DNA of 64,000 nucleotides from Alphaproteobacteria bacterium (GCA_022820945.1 JAJEEP010000036.1:1-64000), one strand, 5' to 3'. Positions 1 to 8,692 are shown, counted from the stretch's first letter. Program-made: numbers and translations. The notes: generated by a model not told the origin, from the sequence alone.

Positions 1-322
1 CATCTGCCCAAATACGACGACGAGAGCGCCAAGGCGTGGCTCTACGGCAAACTCCTGGTGGCGCTGCTGGTGGAACAGCTGATCCGTCATGCCAGCACGG
101 TTTCCCCCTGGGGATACAGCCTGGAGGCGCTGCCGCCCGCACAGCGCCTGACGTGACTTCAGGTTCATGCTCAACCAGGTCGTGCGAGCCATCGAGGCCC
201 ATTTGTCCCTCGACGAGGTGATCGACGAATGGAACCAGATCTCCAAATCCCTCTCCGAACCGTCCCGACGGCGCCTGCCCCAAATCGCGCAATGCTTCAT
301 CGAAGAGCCACAAACAAGTTAG
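1..322 (+). pseudogene. IS4-type DDE transposase, C-terminal remnant, frameshifted
   Basis: The window opens inside a reading frame (frame 1) that encodes a transposase tail with the segment KYDDESAKAWLYGKLL and stops at TGA 154-156. The protein sense continues without loss in the frame starting GAC at 155 (DFRFMLNQVVRAIE and onward) up to TAG at 320-322, so one frameshift lies at about 150-156. The tail resembles the C-terminus of IS4-family transposases; the catalytic residues would lie upstream of the window. The broken frame suggests an inactive copy, unless the shift is a sequencing error. No terminal inverted repeat could be recognised after 322. The family assignment rests on recall of the tail motif and is moderately sure. 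Confidence 0.6.
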
Positions 323-671
323 CGCATATGCCCCTGGCCCCCTCCCCCGTAGGCGGAGGGGGAACGCAGAAGGGACCGACTTTCTCTCCCTCTCCTCCCT
401 ACCGGGCCGAAGGCCCGGACGGCGCGACCGCGCCGCGCGCCGTGAGGCGCGGAGCGTCGCGCGTCCACGCGCGCGGAGCGCACGATCGAGCGGAGCGAGC
501 GCCCGGCGCCTGAGGGAAATGATGAGTCGAGGAGGGGGGCGCACGTCACCGGGGATCGGGGCTGGAGGCGACTCGCTGACCCGCCGAACGAGGGTTCCGG
601 CCATTCCTTGTTGCGAGGCGTAGCGCGAAGCGCATAATCCGGGCGCTCCCGGCTCCGCACGAGGGATTCGC
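323..671. other. Intergenic region rich in GC palindromes
   Basis: No convincing gene is seen here; the open frames on both strands are low-complexity products of palindromic DNA. It holds a C-rich/G-rich palindromic stretch (about 332-362), the repeat element described separately (402-522), and a second short GC-rich stretch near 615-650. The promoter of the antiporter operon should lie in the last part, but no clear -35/-10 pair stands out. Confidence 0.6.
402..522. repeat. Dispersed palindromic repeat, copy A
   Basis: It begins with a perfect hairpin (CCGGGCC 402-408, loop GAA, GGCCCGG 412-418) and ends with a 24-base block at 499-522 that occurs identically at 44400-44423. Between these ends both copies carry GC-rich sequence of the same style (GCGCGACCGCG, CGCGGAGC). 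Two copies 44 kb apart with the same order of parts indicate a dispersed intergenic element rather than chance. Confidence 0.6.
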
Positions 672-1148
672 GTGCGTCACGCGCTCAGTCTGTTCGCCGT
701 TCTCTACGGGCTCTGGCTCGCACTCTCCGGCCATTACACGCCCTTCCTGCTTGCGATGGGCGCCGTGTGCACCGCGTTCGCAGTGGCGGTGGCGATGCGC
801 ATGGACGTGGTGGACCATGAAGGGCACCCGATTCATCTGGGCCTGCGCATCGTCCTCTACTGGAGCTGGCTGACCGGCCAGATTCTGCTCTCGGCGTTCG
901 TCGTCAGCCGGATCGTGCTGTCGCCCCGGCTTCGCATCGACCCCGTGCTGGAGACCGTGCCATCGAGCCAGAAGACCGACCTCGGCCGGGTCATCTACGC
1001 CAACTCCATCACCCTCACGCCCGGAACGCTCACCACGTCGGTGACGGAGGACGGCCTCGAGGTCCACGCGCTCACCCGGAGCGGCATGGACGCGCTGAAG
1101 GCCGGCGGCATGGACCGTCGCGCCACCGCCGTCGAGGGCCACGAATGA
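672..1148 (+). CDS. mrpE: Mrp-type Na+/H+ antiporter subunit E
   Basis: Inner-membrane subunit of the multisubunit Mrp (Mnh/Pha) cation/proton antiporter. The 158-residue product has the family's usual length: hydrophobic segments at about 5-42 and 58-82, then a soluble part with the MrpE motif NSITLTPGT at 111-119. The start is GTG at 672; no upstream ATG fits. The next gene starts inside the stop region (ATGATG at 1145), which implies translational coupling. It is the first gene of a nine- to ten-gene operon. The assignment is firm; the transported ion is not shown by the sequence. Confidence 0.9.
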   Translation: MRHALSLFAVLYGLWLALSGHYTPFLLAMGAVCTAFAVAVAMRMDVVDHEGHPIHLGLRIVLYWSWLTGQILLSAFVVSRIVLSPRLRIDPVLETVPSSQKTDLGRVIYANSITLTPGTLTTSVTEDGLEVHALTRSGMDALKAGGMDRRATAVEGHE

Positions 1149-1420
1149 TGTTCCTCGCCGCCGTCGCGGCGCTGGTCGTGACCGTCCTCCTCGCGCTGGT
1201 CCGCGCGTACCTGGGGCCGACCGTCTACGACCGGGTGCTCAGCGTGAACGCGATCGGGACCATGACCGTGCTGCTGATCGCGGCCGTGGGCTTCCTCATG
1301 GAGCGCCCGGACTTTCTCGACATCGCGCTGGTCTACGCGCTGATCAACTTCATCGGCACCGTCGCGGTGCTCCGCTACATCAAGCGCCGGCGCGCGCGGG
1401 ACGCCGAGGAAGCGCCGTGA
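1145..1420 (+). CDS. mrpF: Mrp-type antiporter subunit F
   Basis: Small inner-membrane subunit of the Mrp antiporter, 91 residues with three hydrophobic helices (about 3-20, 33-53, 58-78). It carries the family signature GPTVYDRVLSVN in the first loop and FLDIALVYALINF in the third helix, followed by a short basic cytoplasmic tail. Its ATG overlaps the mrpE stop and its own stop overlaps the GTG of mrpG, typical of tightly coupled Mrp operons. Confidence 0.9.
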   Translation: MMFLAAVAALVVTVLLALVRAYLGPTVYDRVLSVNAIGTMTVLLIAAVGFLMERPDFLDIALVYALINFIGTVAVLRYIKRRRARDAEEAP

Positions 1421-1734
1421 TCGTCGACATCCTCAGCTGGATCGCCATCGGCATCGGCGCGGCCTTCATCCTGGTCGGCGGGCTCGGGCTGATTCGCATG
1501 CCGGACTTCTTCACCCGGCTCCATGCGACCAGCGTCGCCGACACCGCCGGCGCGGGCTTCATCCTGCTCGGCCTCATGTTTCAGGCCGGGCTCTCGCTGA
1601 CCTCGTTCAAGCTCGTGCTGATCTTCGTGTTCCTGGTGTTCACCGCGCCGACCGCGGCACACGCGCTGGCCCACGCGGCGCTGCTCGACGGGGTCCTGCC
1701 GTGGACCCGCAAGCCCAAGGACCCCGCGCCATAG
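1417..1734 (+). CDS. mrpG: Mrp-type antiporter subunit G
   Basis: Third small membrane subunit (105 residues, three hydrophobic helices). It shows the MrpG signature GLIRMPDFFTRLHATSVADT at about residues 24-43. The start is GTG 1417, overlapping the mrpF stop. The E-F-G order is that of the distal part of standard mrpABCDEFG operons, but here E-F-G comes first, which is the layout seen in the Mrp-like gene sets of membrane-bound hydrogenases and in several alphaproteobacteria (known from the families, not from this sequence). Confidence 0.88.
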   Translation: MIVDILSWIAIGIGAAFILVGGLGLIRMPDFFTRLHATSVADTAGAGFILLGLMFQAGLSLTSFKLVLIFVFLVFTAPTAAHALAHAALLDGVLPWTRKPKDPAP

Positions 1735-2294
1735 ACATCTACGTCGATATCCTGCTCCTGGTCCTGCTGGTCGCGGCGGCGCTCATCGTAGTCTCGCTGC
1801 GCAACCTGCTGGCGGCCGCGCTCGTGCTCGGCATCTACAGCCTGGTCATGGCCGCGCTCTGGGTCGTGCTCGACGCGGTCGACGTGGCCTTTACCGAGGC
1901 TGCCGTCGGTGCCGGCGTCACCACGGTCTTCATGCTGCTTGCCATCGCCGCCACCGGCCGGCACGAGAAGATCGCGCATCGCAGGCCGTGGCTCCCGATC
2001 CTGATCTCGCTCGCCGTCGGCGGGCTGCTGGTCTACGGCACGCTCGACCTGCCGGCCTTCGGCGATCCGCAAGCGCCGGCGCAGCTGCACGTCGGGCCGC
2101 ACTACATCGAGCAGGGCGAGGCCGAGACCGGCGTGCCCAACATCGTCACCGCGGTGCTCGCCTCCTACCGGGGCTTCGACACGCTGGGCGAGGTCACGGT
2201 GATCTTCACCGCCGGGATCGGCGTCCTGCTGATGCTCGGCATCATCCGCCGGCGCCGGCACGCCGATGACGACGACGCGGGGGACCGCGAATGA
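1701..2294 (+). CDS. MrpA C-terminal-like antiporter subunit (DUF4040 plus MbhE-like)
   Basis: The 197-residue membrane protein has two parts that match the carboxy-terminal part of MrpA: a DUF4040-like segment (RNLLAAALVLGIYSLV followed by DVAFTEAAVGAG, about 33-75) and a second segment containing SYRGFDTLGEVTVIF near 155-170, as in MbhE and the MrpA tail. In standard Mrp systems these are fused behind a large NuoL-like part; here they stand alone. The only ordinary start is GTG 1701, inside mrpG, giving a 34-base overlap. Homology would favour a start near 1731, but the codon there is ATA, so the exact N-terminus is uncertain. Confidence 0.8.
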   Translation: MDPQAQGPRAIDIYVDILLLVLLVAAALIVVSLRNLLAAALVLGIYSLVMAALWVVLDAVDVAFTEAAVGAGVTTVFMLLAIAATGRHEKIAHRRPWLPILISLAVGGLLVYGTLDLPAFGDPQAPAQLHVGPHYIEQGEAETGVPNIVTAVLASYRGFDTLGEVTVIFTAGIGVLLMLGIIRRRRHADDDDAGDRE

Positions 2295-2704
2295 CCGAGC
2301 ATCTGGTCCTGCGCGTGGTCTCCAAGCTGCTGATCCCGCCGATCCTGCTGTTCGCCCTCTATGTCCAGATGCACGGCGACTACGGGCCGGGCGGCGGCTT
2401 TCAGGCGGGCGTGATCTTCGCGGCCGGCCTCATCCTCTACGGTCTCGTGTACGGGACCGAGGCCGTGCGCAGCGTCGCCCCGCCGCGCCTGCTCGTCGTC
2501 CTCGCCTGCCTCGGCGTGCTGCTCTACGCAGGTGTCGGCGTCGCCAGCATGATCGGCGGCGGGGGCTTCCTCGAATACGGCGCGCTCTCCGCCGATGCCA
2601 CGCATGGCAACCACGTGGGCATCATCATCATCGAGATCGGCGTCGGCGTCGCGGTCGCCGCCGTAATGACCATCATCTTCACCGTGCTGGCCGAGTGGCG
2701 CTGA
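2291..2704 (+). CDS. mrpB: Mrp-type antiporter subunit B (MnhB domain)
   Basis: 137-residue membrane protein with four hydrophobic segments and the MnhB signature HGDYGPGGGFQAGVIFAAG (about 28-46). It ends with a hydrophobic segment rich in I and V that contains the GNHVGIIIIEIGV stretch typical of MrpB. The ATG overlaps the previous stop (ATGA). It completes the E-F-G-A'-B part of the complex. Confidence 0.88.
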   Translation: MTEHLVLRVVSKLLIPPILLFALYVQMHGDYGPGGGFQAGVIFAAGLILYGLVYGTEAVRSVAPPRLLVVLACLGVLLYAGVGVASMIGGGGFLEYGALSADATHGNHVGIIIIEIGVGVAVAAVMTIIFTVLAEWR

Positions 2705-2705
2705 G

Positions 2706-3056
2706 GTGGAGGCCCTCTCGCACGTCAACTACTGGGCCGCGATCGTGCTGGCGATGATCGGGCTTTACGCCGTCATTGCGCCCTCCAACCTGATCAAGAA
2801 GCTGATCGGCCTCGGCATCTTCCAGAGCGCGATCTTCCTGATCTACATCACGGCGGGGAAGGTCGAGGGCGGCACCGCGCCGATCATCGACGCCGCCCAC
2901 TCGGTCTATTCCAACCCGCTTCCCCACGTGCTGATCCTCACGGCGATCGTTGTGGCCGTCTCGACCCTCGCGGTCGGGCTCGCGCTCACCGTGGCGATCA
3001 AGCGTGACTACGGGACCGTCGAAGAGGACGAGATCGACGAGCAGGATCGGCGATGA
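2706..3056 (+). CDS. mrpC: Mrp-type antiporter subunit C (NuoK-like)
   Basis: 116-residue NuoK-related subunit with three hydrophobic helices (about 5-25, 29-51, 72-95) and the segment NPLPHVLILTAIVVAVSTLA typical of MrpC. It has an acidic/basic C-terminal tail of about 18 residues. The start is GTG 2706, one base behind the mrpB stop. The stop overlaps the ATG of the first mrpD-type gene. Confidence 0.88.
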   Translation: MEALSHVNYWAAIVLAMIGLYAVIAPSNLIKKLIGLGIFQSAIFLIYITAGKVEGGTAPIIDAAHSVYSNPLPHVLILTAIVVAVSTLAVGLALTVAIKRDYGTVEEDEIDEQDRR

Positions 3057-4534
3057 TCGCGACTCATCTGCCGGTGCTCCAGGTGGCCGTGCCGCTGATC
3101 GCGGCGCCGGTCTGCGTGCTGCTGCGGCGCGGGGACTACGCCTGGGCCTTCACCACCGTCGTCTGCTGGGGGCTGCTCGCCATCGCGGCGCTGCTGCTCG
3201 ACCAGGTGATGAGCGGCGGCACGATCTCCTACCGCCTCGGCGGCTGGGCACCGCCCATCGGCATCGAGTACCGGCTGGACGGCGTCAACGCCTTCGTCCT
3301 GCTGATCATCGCGGGCACCGCCGCGCTGATGATGCCCTACGCGCGCCAGAGCGTGGAGCAGGAGGTCCGGCCCGAGCGGCGGCATCTCTTCTACGCGATC
3401 TTCCTGCTCGCGCTCACCGGCCTGCTCGGCATCACGGCGACGGGCGATGCCTTCAACATCTACGTCTTTCTCGAAATCTCGTCGCTCGCGAGCTACGTCC
3501 TGATCGCGCAAGGCAGGCGCCGGCGGGCGCTCACGGCCTCCTACCAGTACCTCATCGTCGGCACCATCGGCGCCTCGCTGATCCTGATCGGGATCGGCTT
3601 CCTCTACGCCAAGACCGGCACCCTGAACATCGCGGACCTTGCTGAGCGCGTGCCGGCGCTGGGCGAGACCCCGGCAGTGCTTGCCGCCTTCGCCTTCATC
3701 ACCGTAGGCGTGCTGATCAAGCTCGCGCTCTTCCCCTTCCACGTCTGGCTGCCCAATGCCTATGCCTACGCGCCCTCCATGGTGAGCGCGTTCTTGGCCG
3801 CGACCGCGACCAAGGTCGGCGCCTACATGCTGCTGCGCTTCGTCTTCACCGTCTTCGGCGTCCACTTCGCCTTCGAGACCCTGCCGCTCACCGAGATTCT
3901 GCTCGCGCTCTCGCTCATCGCCGTGCTCGCGGGCTCGCTCGTCGCCGTCTTCCAGAGCGACCTGAAGCGCCTGCTCGCGTTCTCCAGCGTGGGCCAGATC
4001 GGCTATCTCGGCGTCGGCATCGGGCTTGCCTCGGTGACCGGCGTCACCGGCGCGCTGGTTCACGTCTTCAACCACGCGCTGATGAAGGGCGGGCTCTTCC
4101 TCGCCGCCGGCACCATCGCCTATCGCCTGGGCGCGACCGATCTGAGCGCGCTGCACGGCCTCGGGCGACGCATGCCGGTCACCATGGCGGCCGTGGTGAT
4201 CGGCGGCCTCGGCCTGGTCGGCGTCCCCGTCACCTCCGGTTTCGTCAGCAAGTGGTATCTGGTGCAGGCGGCGTTCGAGCAAGGCCTCTGGCCGGTCGCG
4301 CTATTCGTGCTCGCCGGCTCGCTGATCGCGCTCGCCTACGTGGGCCGCGTGGTCGAGGCCGCCTACTTCCGCCCGGCCCCGCCCGATGCCGAGCCGGTGC
4401 GCGAGGCGCCCTGGGCCATGCAGCTCTCGACCTGGGCGCTGATCGGTGGCTCGGTCTACTTCGGGCTCCACACGGACCTCACCGTCGTCATCGCCGAGCG
4501 CGCGGCGACGGTGCTGCTGGCGGGCGCGCCATGA
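3053..4534 (+). CDS. mrpD: Mrp-type antiporter subunit D (first NuoM/N-like proton channel subunit)
   Basis: 493-residue polytopic membrane protein of the proton-conducting NuoL/M/N family. It contains the conserved transporter lysine region LIKLALFPFHVWLPNAYAYAP (about 222-242), the helix SDLKRLLAFSSVGQIGYL (about 302-319) and the HVFNHALMKGGLF segment. The length is right for MrpD. It is followed with ATGA overlap by a second, different member of the same family, so the operon carries several such subunits. Confidence 0.88.
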   Translation: MIATHLPVLQVAVPLIAAPVCVLLRRGDYAWAFTTVVCWGLLAIAALLLDQVMSGGTISYRLGGWAPPIGIEYRLDGVNAFVLLIIAGTAALMMPYARQSVEQEVRPERRHLFYAIFLLALTGLLGITATGDAFNIYVFLEISSLASYVLIAQGRRRRALTASYQYLIVGTIGASLILIGIGFLYAKTGTLNIADLAERVPALGETPAVLAAFAFITVGVLIKLALFPFHVWLPNAYAYAPSMVSAFLAATATKVGAYMLLRFVFTVFGVHFAFETLPLTEILLALSLIAVLAGSLVAVFQSDLKRLLAFSSVGQIGYLGVGIGLASVTGVTGALVHVFNHALMKGGLFLAAGTIAYRLGATDLSALHGLGRRMPVTMAAVVIGGLGLVGVPVTSGFVSKWYLVQAAFEQGLWPVALFVLAGSLIALAYVGRVVEAAYFRPAPPDAEPVREAPWAMQLSTWALIGGSVYFGLHTDLTVVIAERAATVLLAGAP

Positions 4535-5994
4535 GCCACGCCGCGCAAATCCTCGCCGCTCTCGCGGTGCCCATCGCCGGCGCCTTCCTGATCTGGGCGA
4601 CCGCCCGGCGCCCAGTGCTGCAGGAGGCGGTCTCCGTCGTCACCGCGGTCGCGCTCTTCGGCCTCGTGCTCTCGCTCGCGCCGGCGGTGGCGGCGGGGGA
4701 GGCGCCCCGCGTCGCGCTCTTCGACATCGTGCGCGGGCTCCCCATCGCCTTCGCGCTCGAGCCGCTCGGCATGCTGTTCGCGCTGATCGCGTCCTTCCTC
4801 TGGATCGCGACCACGGTCTATTCCATCGGCTACGTCCGCGCCAACGACGAGGGCCACCGCACCCGCTACTACGTCTGCTTCGCGGCCGCGCTGGCCAGCG
4901 CCATCGGCGTCGCCTTCGCCGGCAACATGTTCACGCTCTTCCTCTTCTACGAGGCGCTGACGCTCTCCACCTATCCGCTGGTGACTCACAGCGGCACGGA
5001 GGAAGCGCGCCGTGCCGGCCGCACCTACCTCGGCATCCTGCTCTCCACTTCGATCGTCCTGCAGCTTTTCGCGATCCTCTGGACCTGGGTCGAGGCCGGG
5101 ACTCTCGACTTCAAGATGGGCGGCATCCTCGCCGGCGCGGTGAGCGAGCGCACCGCCGCCGTGCTGCTGGTGCTCTACATGTTCGGCATCGGCAAGGCGG
5201 CGCTGATGCCGCTCCACGCCTGGCTGCCGGCGGCGATGGTCGCGCCCACGCCGGTGAGCGCGCTCCTGCACGCGGTCGCCGTGGTCAAGGCCGGCGTGTT
5301 CACGGTGCTCAAGGTCATCGTTTACATCTTCGGCGTCGACTTCCTGCGCACGATGGCGGGCAGCGAGTGGCTGATCGCGGTCGCCGCCGCGACCATCGTG
5401 ATCGCCTCGCTGATCGCGCTGCGGCAGGACGACCTGAAGCGCCGGCTCGCCTATTCCACCGTGAGCCAGCTCTCCTACGTGGTGCTGGGGGGCGCTCTCG
5501 CGACCAGCGCCGGCGTCGTGGGCGGTGCCATGCACATCGCCACCCACGCCTTCGGCAAGATCACGCTCTTCTTCTGCGCGGGCGCGATCTACACCGCCGC
5601 CCACAAGCGGCTGGTGAGCGAGCTGGACGGCATCGGCTATCGCATGCCCGTGACCATGGGCGCGTTCGCCGTGGGCGCGCTGGGCCTGATCGGCCTGCCG
5701 CCCTTCGCCGCGCTCTGGAGCAAGTGGTACCTGGTGACCGGCGCCGACGACGGCAGCCACATCGCGGTGATCGCGGTGCTGCTCGGCAGCTCGCTGCTCA
5801 ACGCGCTCTACTTCGTGCCCATCCTCGTTCGTGCCTTCTTCCCGGCCACGCCGATGCCGGTGGCGGCCGGCCGGGCCGAGGCGCCGTTGCCGATCCTCGC
5901 GGCGACGCTGGTGGCGGCGCTCGGCACGGCCGCGCTCTTCTTCTACCCGCAAGCCCTGCTCACGCTCGTGGAGCCGCTTGGGGCTATCCCGTAA
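4531..5994 (+). CDS. Second MrpD-like (NuoM/N-type) antiporter subunit
   Basis: 487-residue membrane protein, paralogous to the preceding gene. It shows FGIGKAALMPLHAWLPAAMVAPTPVSALLHA (about 216-246), the lysine helix QDDLKRRLAYSTVSQLSYV and the GKITLFFCAGA segment. I start it at ATG 4531, which overlaps the previous stop as ATGA; a longer open frame upstream to 4252 runs through the preceding gene and is not credible. It may take over the role of the NuoL-like part of MrpA, which is not present as a separate MrpA here. Confidence 0.85.
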   Translation: MSHAAQILAALAVPIAGAFLIWATARRPVLQEAVSVVTAVALFGLVLSLAPAVAAGEAPRVALFDIVRGLPIAFALEPLGMLFALIASFLWIATTVYSIGYVRANDEGHRTRYYVCFAAALASAIGVAFAGNMFTLFLFYEALTLSTYPLVTHSGTEEARRAGRTYLGILLSTSIVLQLFAILWTWVEAGTLDFKMGGILAGAVSERTAAVLLVLYMFGIGKAALMPLHAWLPAAMVAPTPVSALLHAVAVVKAGVFTVLKVIVYIFGVDFLRTMAGSEWLIAVAAATIVIASLIALRQDDLKRRLAYSTVSQLSYVVLGGALATSAGVVGGAMHIATHAFGKITLFFCAGAIYTAAHKRLVSELDGIGYRMPVTMGAFAVGALGLIGLPPFAALWSKWYLVTGADDGSHIAVIAVLLGSSLLNALYFVPILVRAFFPATPMPVAAGRAEAPLPILAATLVAALGTAALFFYPQALLTLVEPLGAIP

Positions 5995-6003
5995 GGCATT
6001 GCC

Positions 6004-6246
6004 ATGAAGAAGAAATATTGGCTCGACGAACGCCGCAACGTGATGCGGCTCATCTGGTTCTTCGCGGCGCTCTGCGTCGGCGTTCTGGCGATCGACGCGG
6101 GCTTCCACCGGAAGGACGAGTTCTTCTGGGAGGGCTGGTTCGGCTTCTACGGGTTCTTCGGCTTCATCGCCTGCGTCGTGCTGGTGCTCGCCGCGAAGGA
6201 GCTGCGCCGGCTTCTGATGCGGCGCGAGGACTACTATGACGAGTAG
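6004..6246 (+). CDS. Small two-helix membrane protein of the antiporter operon
   Basis: 80 residues: a charged N-terminus (KKKYWLDERRN), two hydrophobic helices (about 14-31 and 46-64) joined by an aromatic loop containing FFWEGWFGFYGFFGF, and a basic end. I do not recognise a named family. Its place between the second and third MrpD-type genes, with its end overlapping the next ATG by 11 bases, suggests an accessory subunit or assembly factor of this antiporter. Confidence 0.7.
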   Translation: MKKKYWLDERRNVMRLIWFFAALCVGVLAIDAGFHRKDEFFWEGWFGFYGFFGFIACVVLVLAAKELRRLLMRREDYYDE

Positions 6247-7930
6247 CATCCCTCCCGCCTTCGTCTTCCTGGTCGCGGCGGCGCTGGTCCTGCTGCTGCC
6301 AGGGGGCTTGCGCCGGTTCCTCGTGCCCGCCGTACCGCTCTTGGGCGGAATCAATCTGTGGTTCGTGTGGGGCGGCACGGAAGGGTTGGAAGTCCCGCTG
6401 CTCGACACGCAGCTCACGCTGCTCCGCGCCGATACGCTCAGTCTGCTCTTCGGACTCCTGTTCCATATCGCGGCCTTCCTCGGCGCCGTCTTCGCCTTCC
6501 ACGTGCGCGACCGGCTGCAGCAGGCGGGGGTGCTGATCTATGCGGGCTCGACGCTCGGCGCGGTATTCGCGGGCGACCTCATCACCCTGGTCATCTTCTG
6601 GGAAGGGGCAACGCTCGGCTCGGTGCTGCTGATCCTCGCCCGGCGCACGCCAAGGGCGGCGCGGGCGGCGATGCGCTATCTGGTGTTCCAGCTCGTCTCC
6701 GGCCTCCTGCTTCTGGGCGGAGCGGTGATCCTGATCGGCGACACCGGCTCCGCCGCCTTCGGGCACATCGGCATCGAGAGCCTTGCCGGCGTGTTGATCT
6801 TCGTCGCCTTCGGCATCAAGTGCGGCTTCCCGCTGGTGCACACCTGGCTCACCGACGCCTATCCGGAGTCGACGCCGACGGGGATGGTGTTCCTGAGCGC
6901 GTTCAGCACCAAGCTCGCGGTCTATGCGCTGGCGCGGGGCTATGCCGGCACGGAGGTGCTGATCCCCATCGGCACCGCGATGACCGCGTTCCCCATCTTC
7001 TACGCCGTGATCGAGAACGACCTCCGCCGCGTCCTCGCCTACAGCATGATCAACCAGATCGGCTTCATGGTGGTGGGCGTCGGCATCGGGACGGCGCTCG
7101 CGATCAACGGCGCGGTGAGCCACGTCTTCAGCCACGTCATCTACAAGGCGCTGCTGATCATGTCGATGGGCGCGGTCCTGCACCAGACCGGCAAGATCAA
7201 CGGCTCGGAGCTCGGCGGGCTCTACAAGTCCATGCCGCAGACCACCGGGCTCTGCATCGTCGGCGCGGCGTCGATCTCCGCCTTTCCGCTCTTTTCCGGC
7301 TTCGTCAGCAAGTCGATGGTGATGAGCGCGGCGGCGGCCGAAGGGCACTGGATCGTCTGGATCATGCTGCTCTTCGCGTCTGCCGGCGTCTTCCACCATT
7401 CCGGCATCAAGATTCCCTACTTCGCCTTCTTCGCCCACGACAGCGGCATCCGCACCCGCGAGCCGCCGCTCAACATGCGCATCGCGATGACGATGGCGGC
7501 GCTCCTCTGCATCGTCATCGGCATGTACCCGGCATGGCTCTATTCGCTGCTGCCCTACCCCGTGGGCTACGTGCCCTATACCGGCAGCCACGTGCTGGTG
7601 CAGGTCCAGCTTCTATTCTTCTCGGCCTTGGCCTTCGTCTTCCTCAACCTGGTGGGGCTTTATCCGCCCGAGTTGCGTTCGGTGAACATCGACGGCGACT
7701 GGCTCTACCGGCGCCTGCTGCCGGGCGCGGCGCGCCGCATCGAGGGCGCGGTGGCCGCCCTCGGCGCGTTCATCCGCGAGCAGTCCACGCGCGGCCTCGA
7801 TCGCCTGTTCTATGCGATCGCGCAGCAGCACAGACCGGGCGGGGTGATGGCGCGGACCTGGCCCACCGGCGCCGCCGCGCTCTGGATCCTGGTCCTGCTT
7901 GGCGCCTGCCTGGTCATCTACTACGTTTAG
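6236..7930 (+). CDS. Third MrpD-like (NuoL/M-type) antiporter subunit
   Basis: 564-residue polytopic protein of the proton-conducting antiporter family, more divergent than the two upstream copies. The transporter lysine region is FGIKCGFPLVHTWLTDAYPESTPTG (about 192-216); the later helix has ENDLRRVLAYSMINQIGFMVVG and SHVIYKALLIMSMGAVLHQTG. About 110 residues of extra C-terminal sequence include a predicted amphipathic stretch and a last membrane helix (about 545-562), reminiscent of the C-terminal extension of NuoL/MrpA-type subunits. ATG 6236 overlaps the preceding small gene. It ends the operon; CoxG follows after 38 bases. Confidence 0.82.
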   Translation: MTSSIPPAFVFLVAAALVLLLPGGLRRFLVPAVPLLGGINLWFVWGGTEGLEVPLLDTQLTLLRADTLSLLFGLLFHIAAFLGAVFAFHVRDRLQQAGVLIYAGSTLGAVFAGDLITLVIFWEGATLGSVLLILARRTPRAARAAMRYLVFQLVSGLLLLGGAVILIGDTGSAAFGHIGIESLAGVLIFVAFGIKCGFPLVHTWLTDAYPESTPTGMVFLSAFSTKLAVYALARGYAGTEVLIPIGTAMTAFPIFYAVIENDLRRVLAYSMINQIGFMVVGVGIGTALAINGAVSHVFSHVIYKALLIMSMGAVLHQTGKINGSELGGLYKSMPQTTGLCIVGAASISAFPLFSGFVSKSMVMSAAAAEGHWIVWIMLLFASAGVFHHSGIKIPYFAFFAHDSGIRTREPPLNMRIAMTMAALLCIVIGMYPAWLYSLLPYPVGYVPYTGSHVLVQVQLLFFSALAFVFLNLVGLYPPELRSVNIDGDWLYRRLLPGAARRIEGAVAALGAFIREQSTRGLDRLFYAIAQQHRPGGVMARTWPTGAAALWILVLLGACLVIYYV

Positions 7931-7968
7931 CCACGCTCGGCGCCAGCGCGGCAGGGGGCAACGCGGCC

Positions 7969-8685
7969 ATGAAGATGAACGGCGAGTTCCGGGTCCCGAC
8001 CGATCGGGAATCGGTTTGGCGCGCGCTCAACGACCCCGAGGTCCTGAAGGAGTGCCTGCCCGGCTGCCAGGAGATAGAGAAGACCTCCGACACCGAGATG
8101 AGCGCGACGCTCGCCATCAAGGTCGGCCCGGTCAAGGCGACCTTCAAGGGCGGAGTCACCTTCTCCGACATCGATCCGCCCAACGGCTACACGCTCTCCG
8201 GCCAGGGGCAGGGCGGCACCGCCGGCTTCGCCTCCGGCGAGGCCAAGGTCCGGCTGGTGGAGGAGGACGGCGCGACGCTCCTGCAGTACGAGTGCGACGC
8301 CAAGGTCGGCGGCAAGCTCGCGCAGATCGGCTCGCGCCTGATCGATTCCACCGCGAAGAAGCTCGCCAAGCAGTTCTTCGACAGCCTCGCCGAGAAGCTG
8401 GGCGGCGGTGAGGAGCCGGAGGCCGCGGCCGAGCCAGCACAGGAGGCTGCGGCCGCTGCGGCCGCCGCACCTGCCGAGCCCGCCCCATCACCCGATCCGG
8501 CCCCGGCATCGCCCGAGCCTTCAGCGCCGCCCGCCGATGCGCCGGCAGAGAGCGCCCCGGCGCCGGATGCGGGGCCGGCACTGCCGCCGGCCACGCAGCG
8601 CAAGGGGCTCCCCACTGCGGCGTGGGCCGCGGCGGTGGTGGTCGTCGCCGTGGTCCTCATCCTCGTGTTCACCGGCGTGATCTGA
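7969..8685 (+). CDS. coxG: CoxG-like SRPBCC protein (carbon monoxide dehydrogenase subunit G)
   Basis: 238 residues: an N-terminal CoxG/SRPBCC domain (about 1-145; motifs FRVPTDRESVWRALNDPEVLKECLPGC and DAKVGGKLAQIGSRLID), a linker of about 60 residues made almost only of A, P, E and S, and a single C-terminal membrane helix (about 215-236). CoxG proteins help to attach or mature Cox/xanthine-dehydrogenase-type molybdenum enzymes at the membrane. The start is ATG 7969 after a G-rich ribosome site (GGGGG near 7954). A very long open frame leading into it from 6358 is a shadow of the antiporter gene. It is the first gene of a molybdenum-hydroxylase maturation cluster. Confidence 0.88.
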   Translation: MKMNGEFRVPTDRESVWRALNDPEVLKECLPGCQEIEKTSDTEMSATLAIKVGPVKATFKGGVTFSDIDPPNGYTLSGQGQGGTAGFASGEAKVRLVEEDGATLLQYECDAKVGGKLAQIGSRLIDSTAKKLAKQFFDSLAEKLGGGEEPEAAAEPAQEAAAAAAAAPAEPAPSPDPAPASPEPSAPPADAPAESAPAPDAGPALPPATQRKGLPTAAWAAAVVVVAVVLILVFTGVI

Positions 8686-8692
8686 GCCGCGC

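Noticed and set aside
229-513. 94-residue plus-strand frame behind the transposase remnant
   Set aside because: It starts inside the transposase tail in another frame and runs through palindromic repeat DNA.
3008-4282. 424-residue minus-strand frame opposite mrpD
   Set aside because: Antisense shadow with no hydrophobic segments or motifs; the plus-strand gene fits a known operon.
6358-8685. 775-residue open frame joining antiporter and CoxG regions
   Set aside because: Its first 530 residues are a high-GC shadow of the antiporter gene in another frame; only the part from ATG 7969 has domain sequence.
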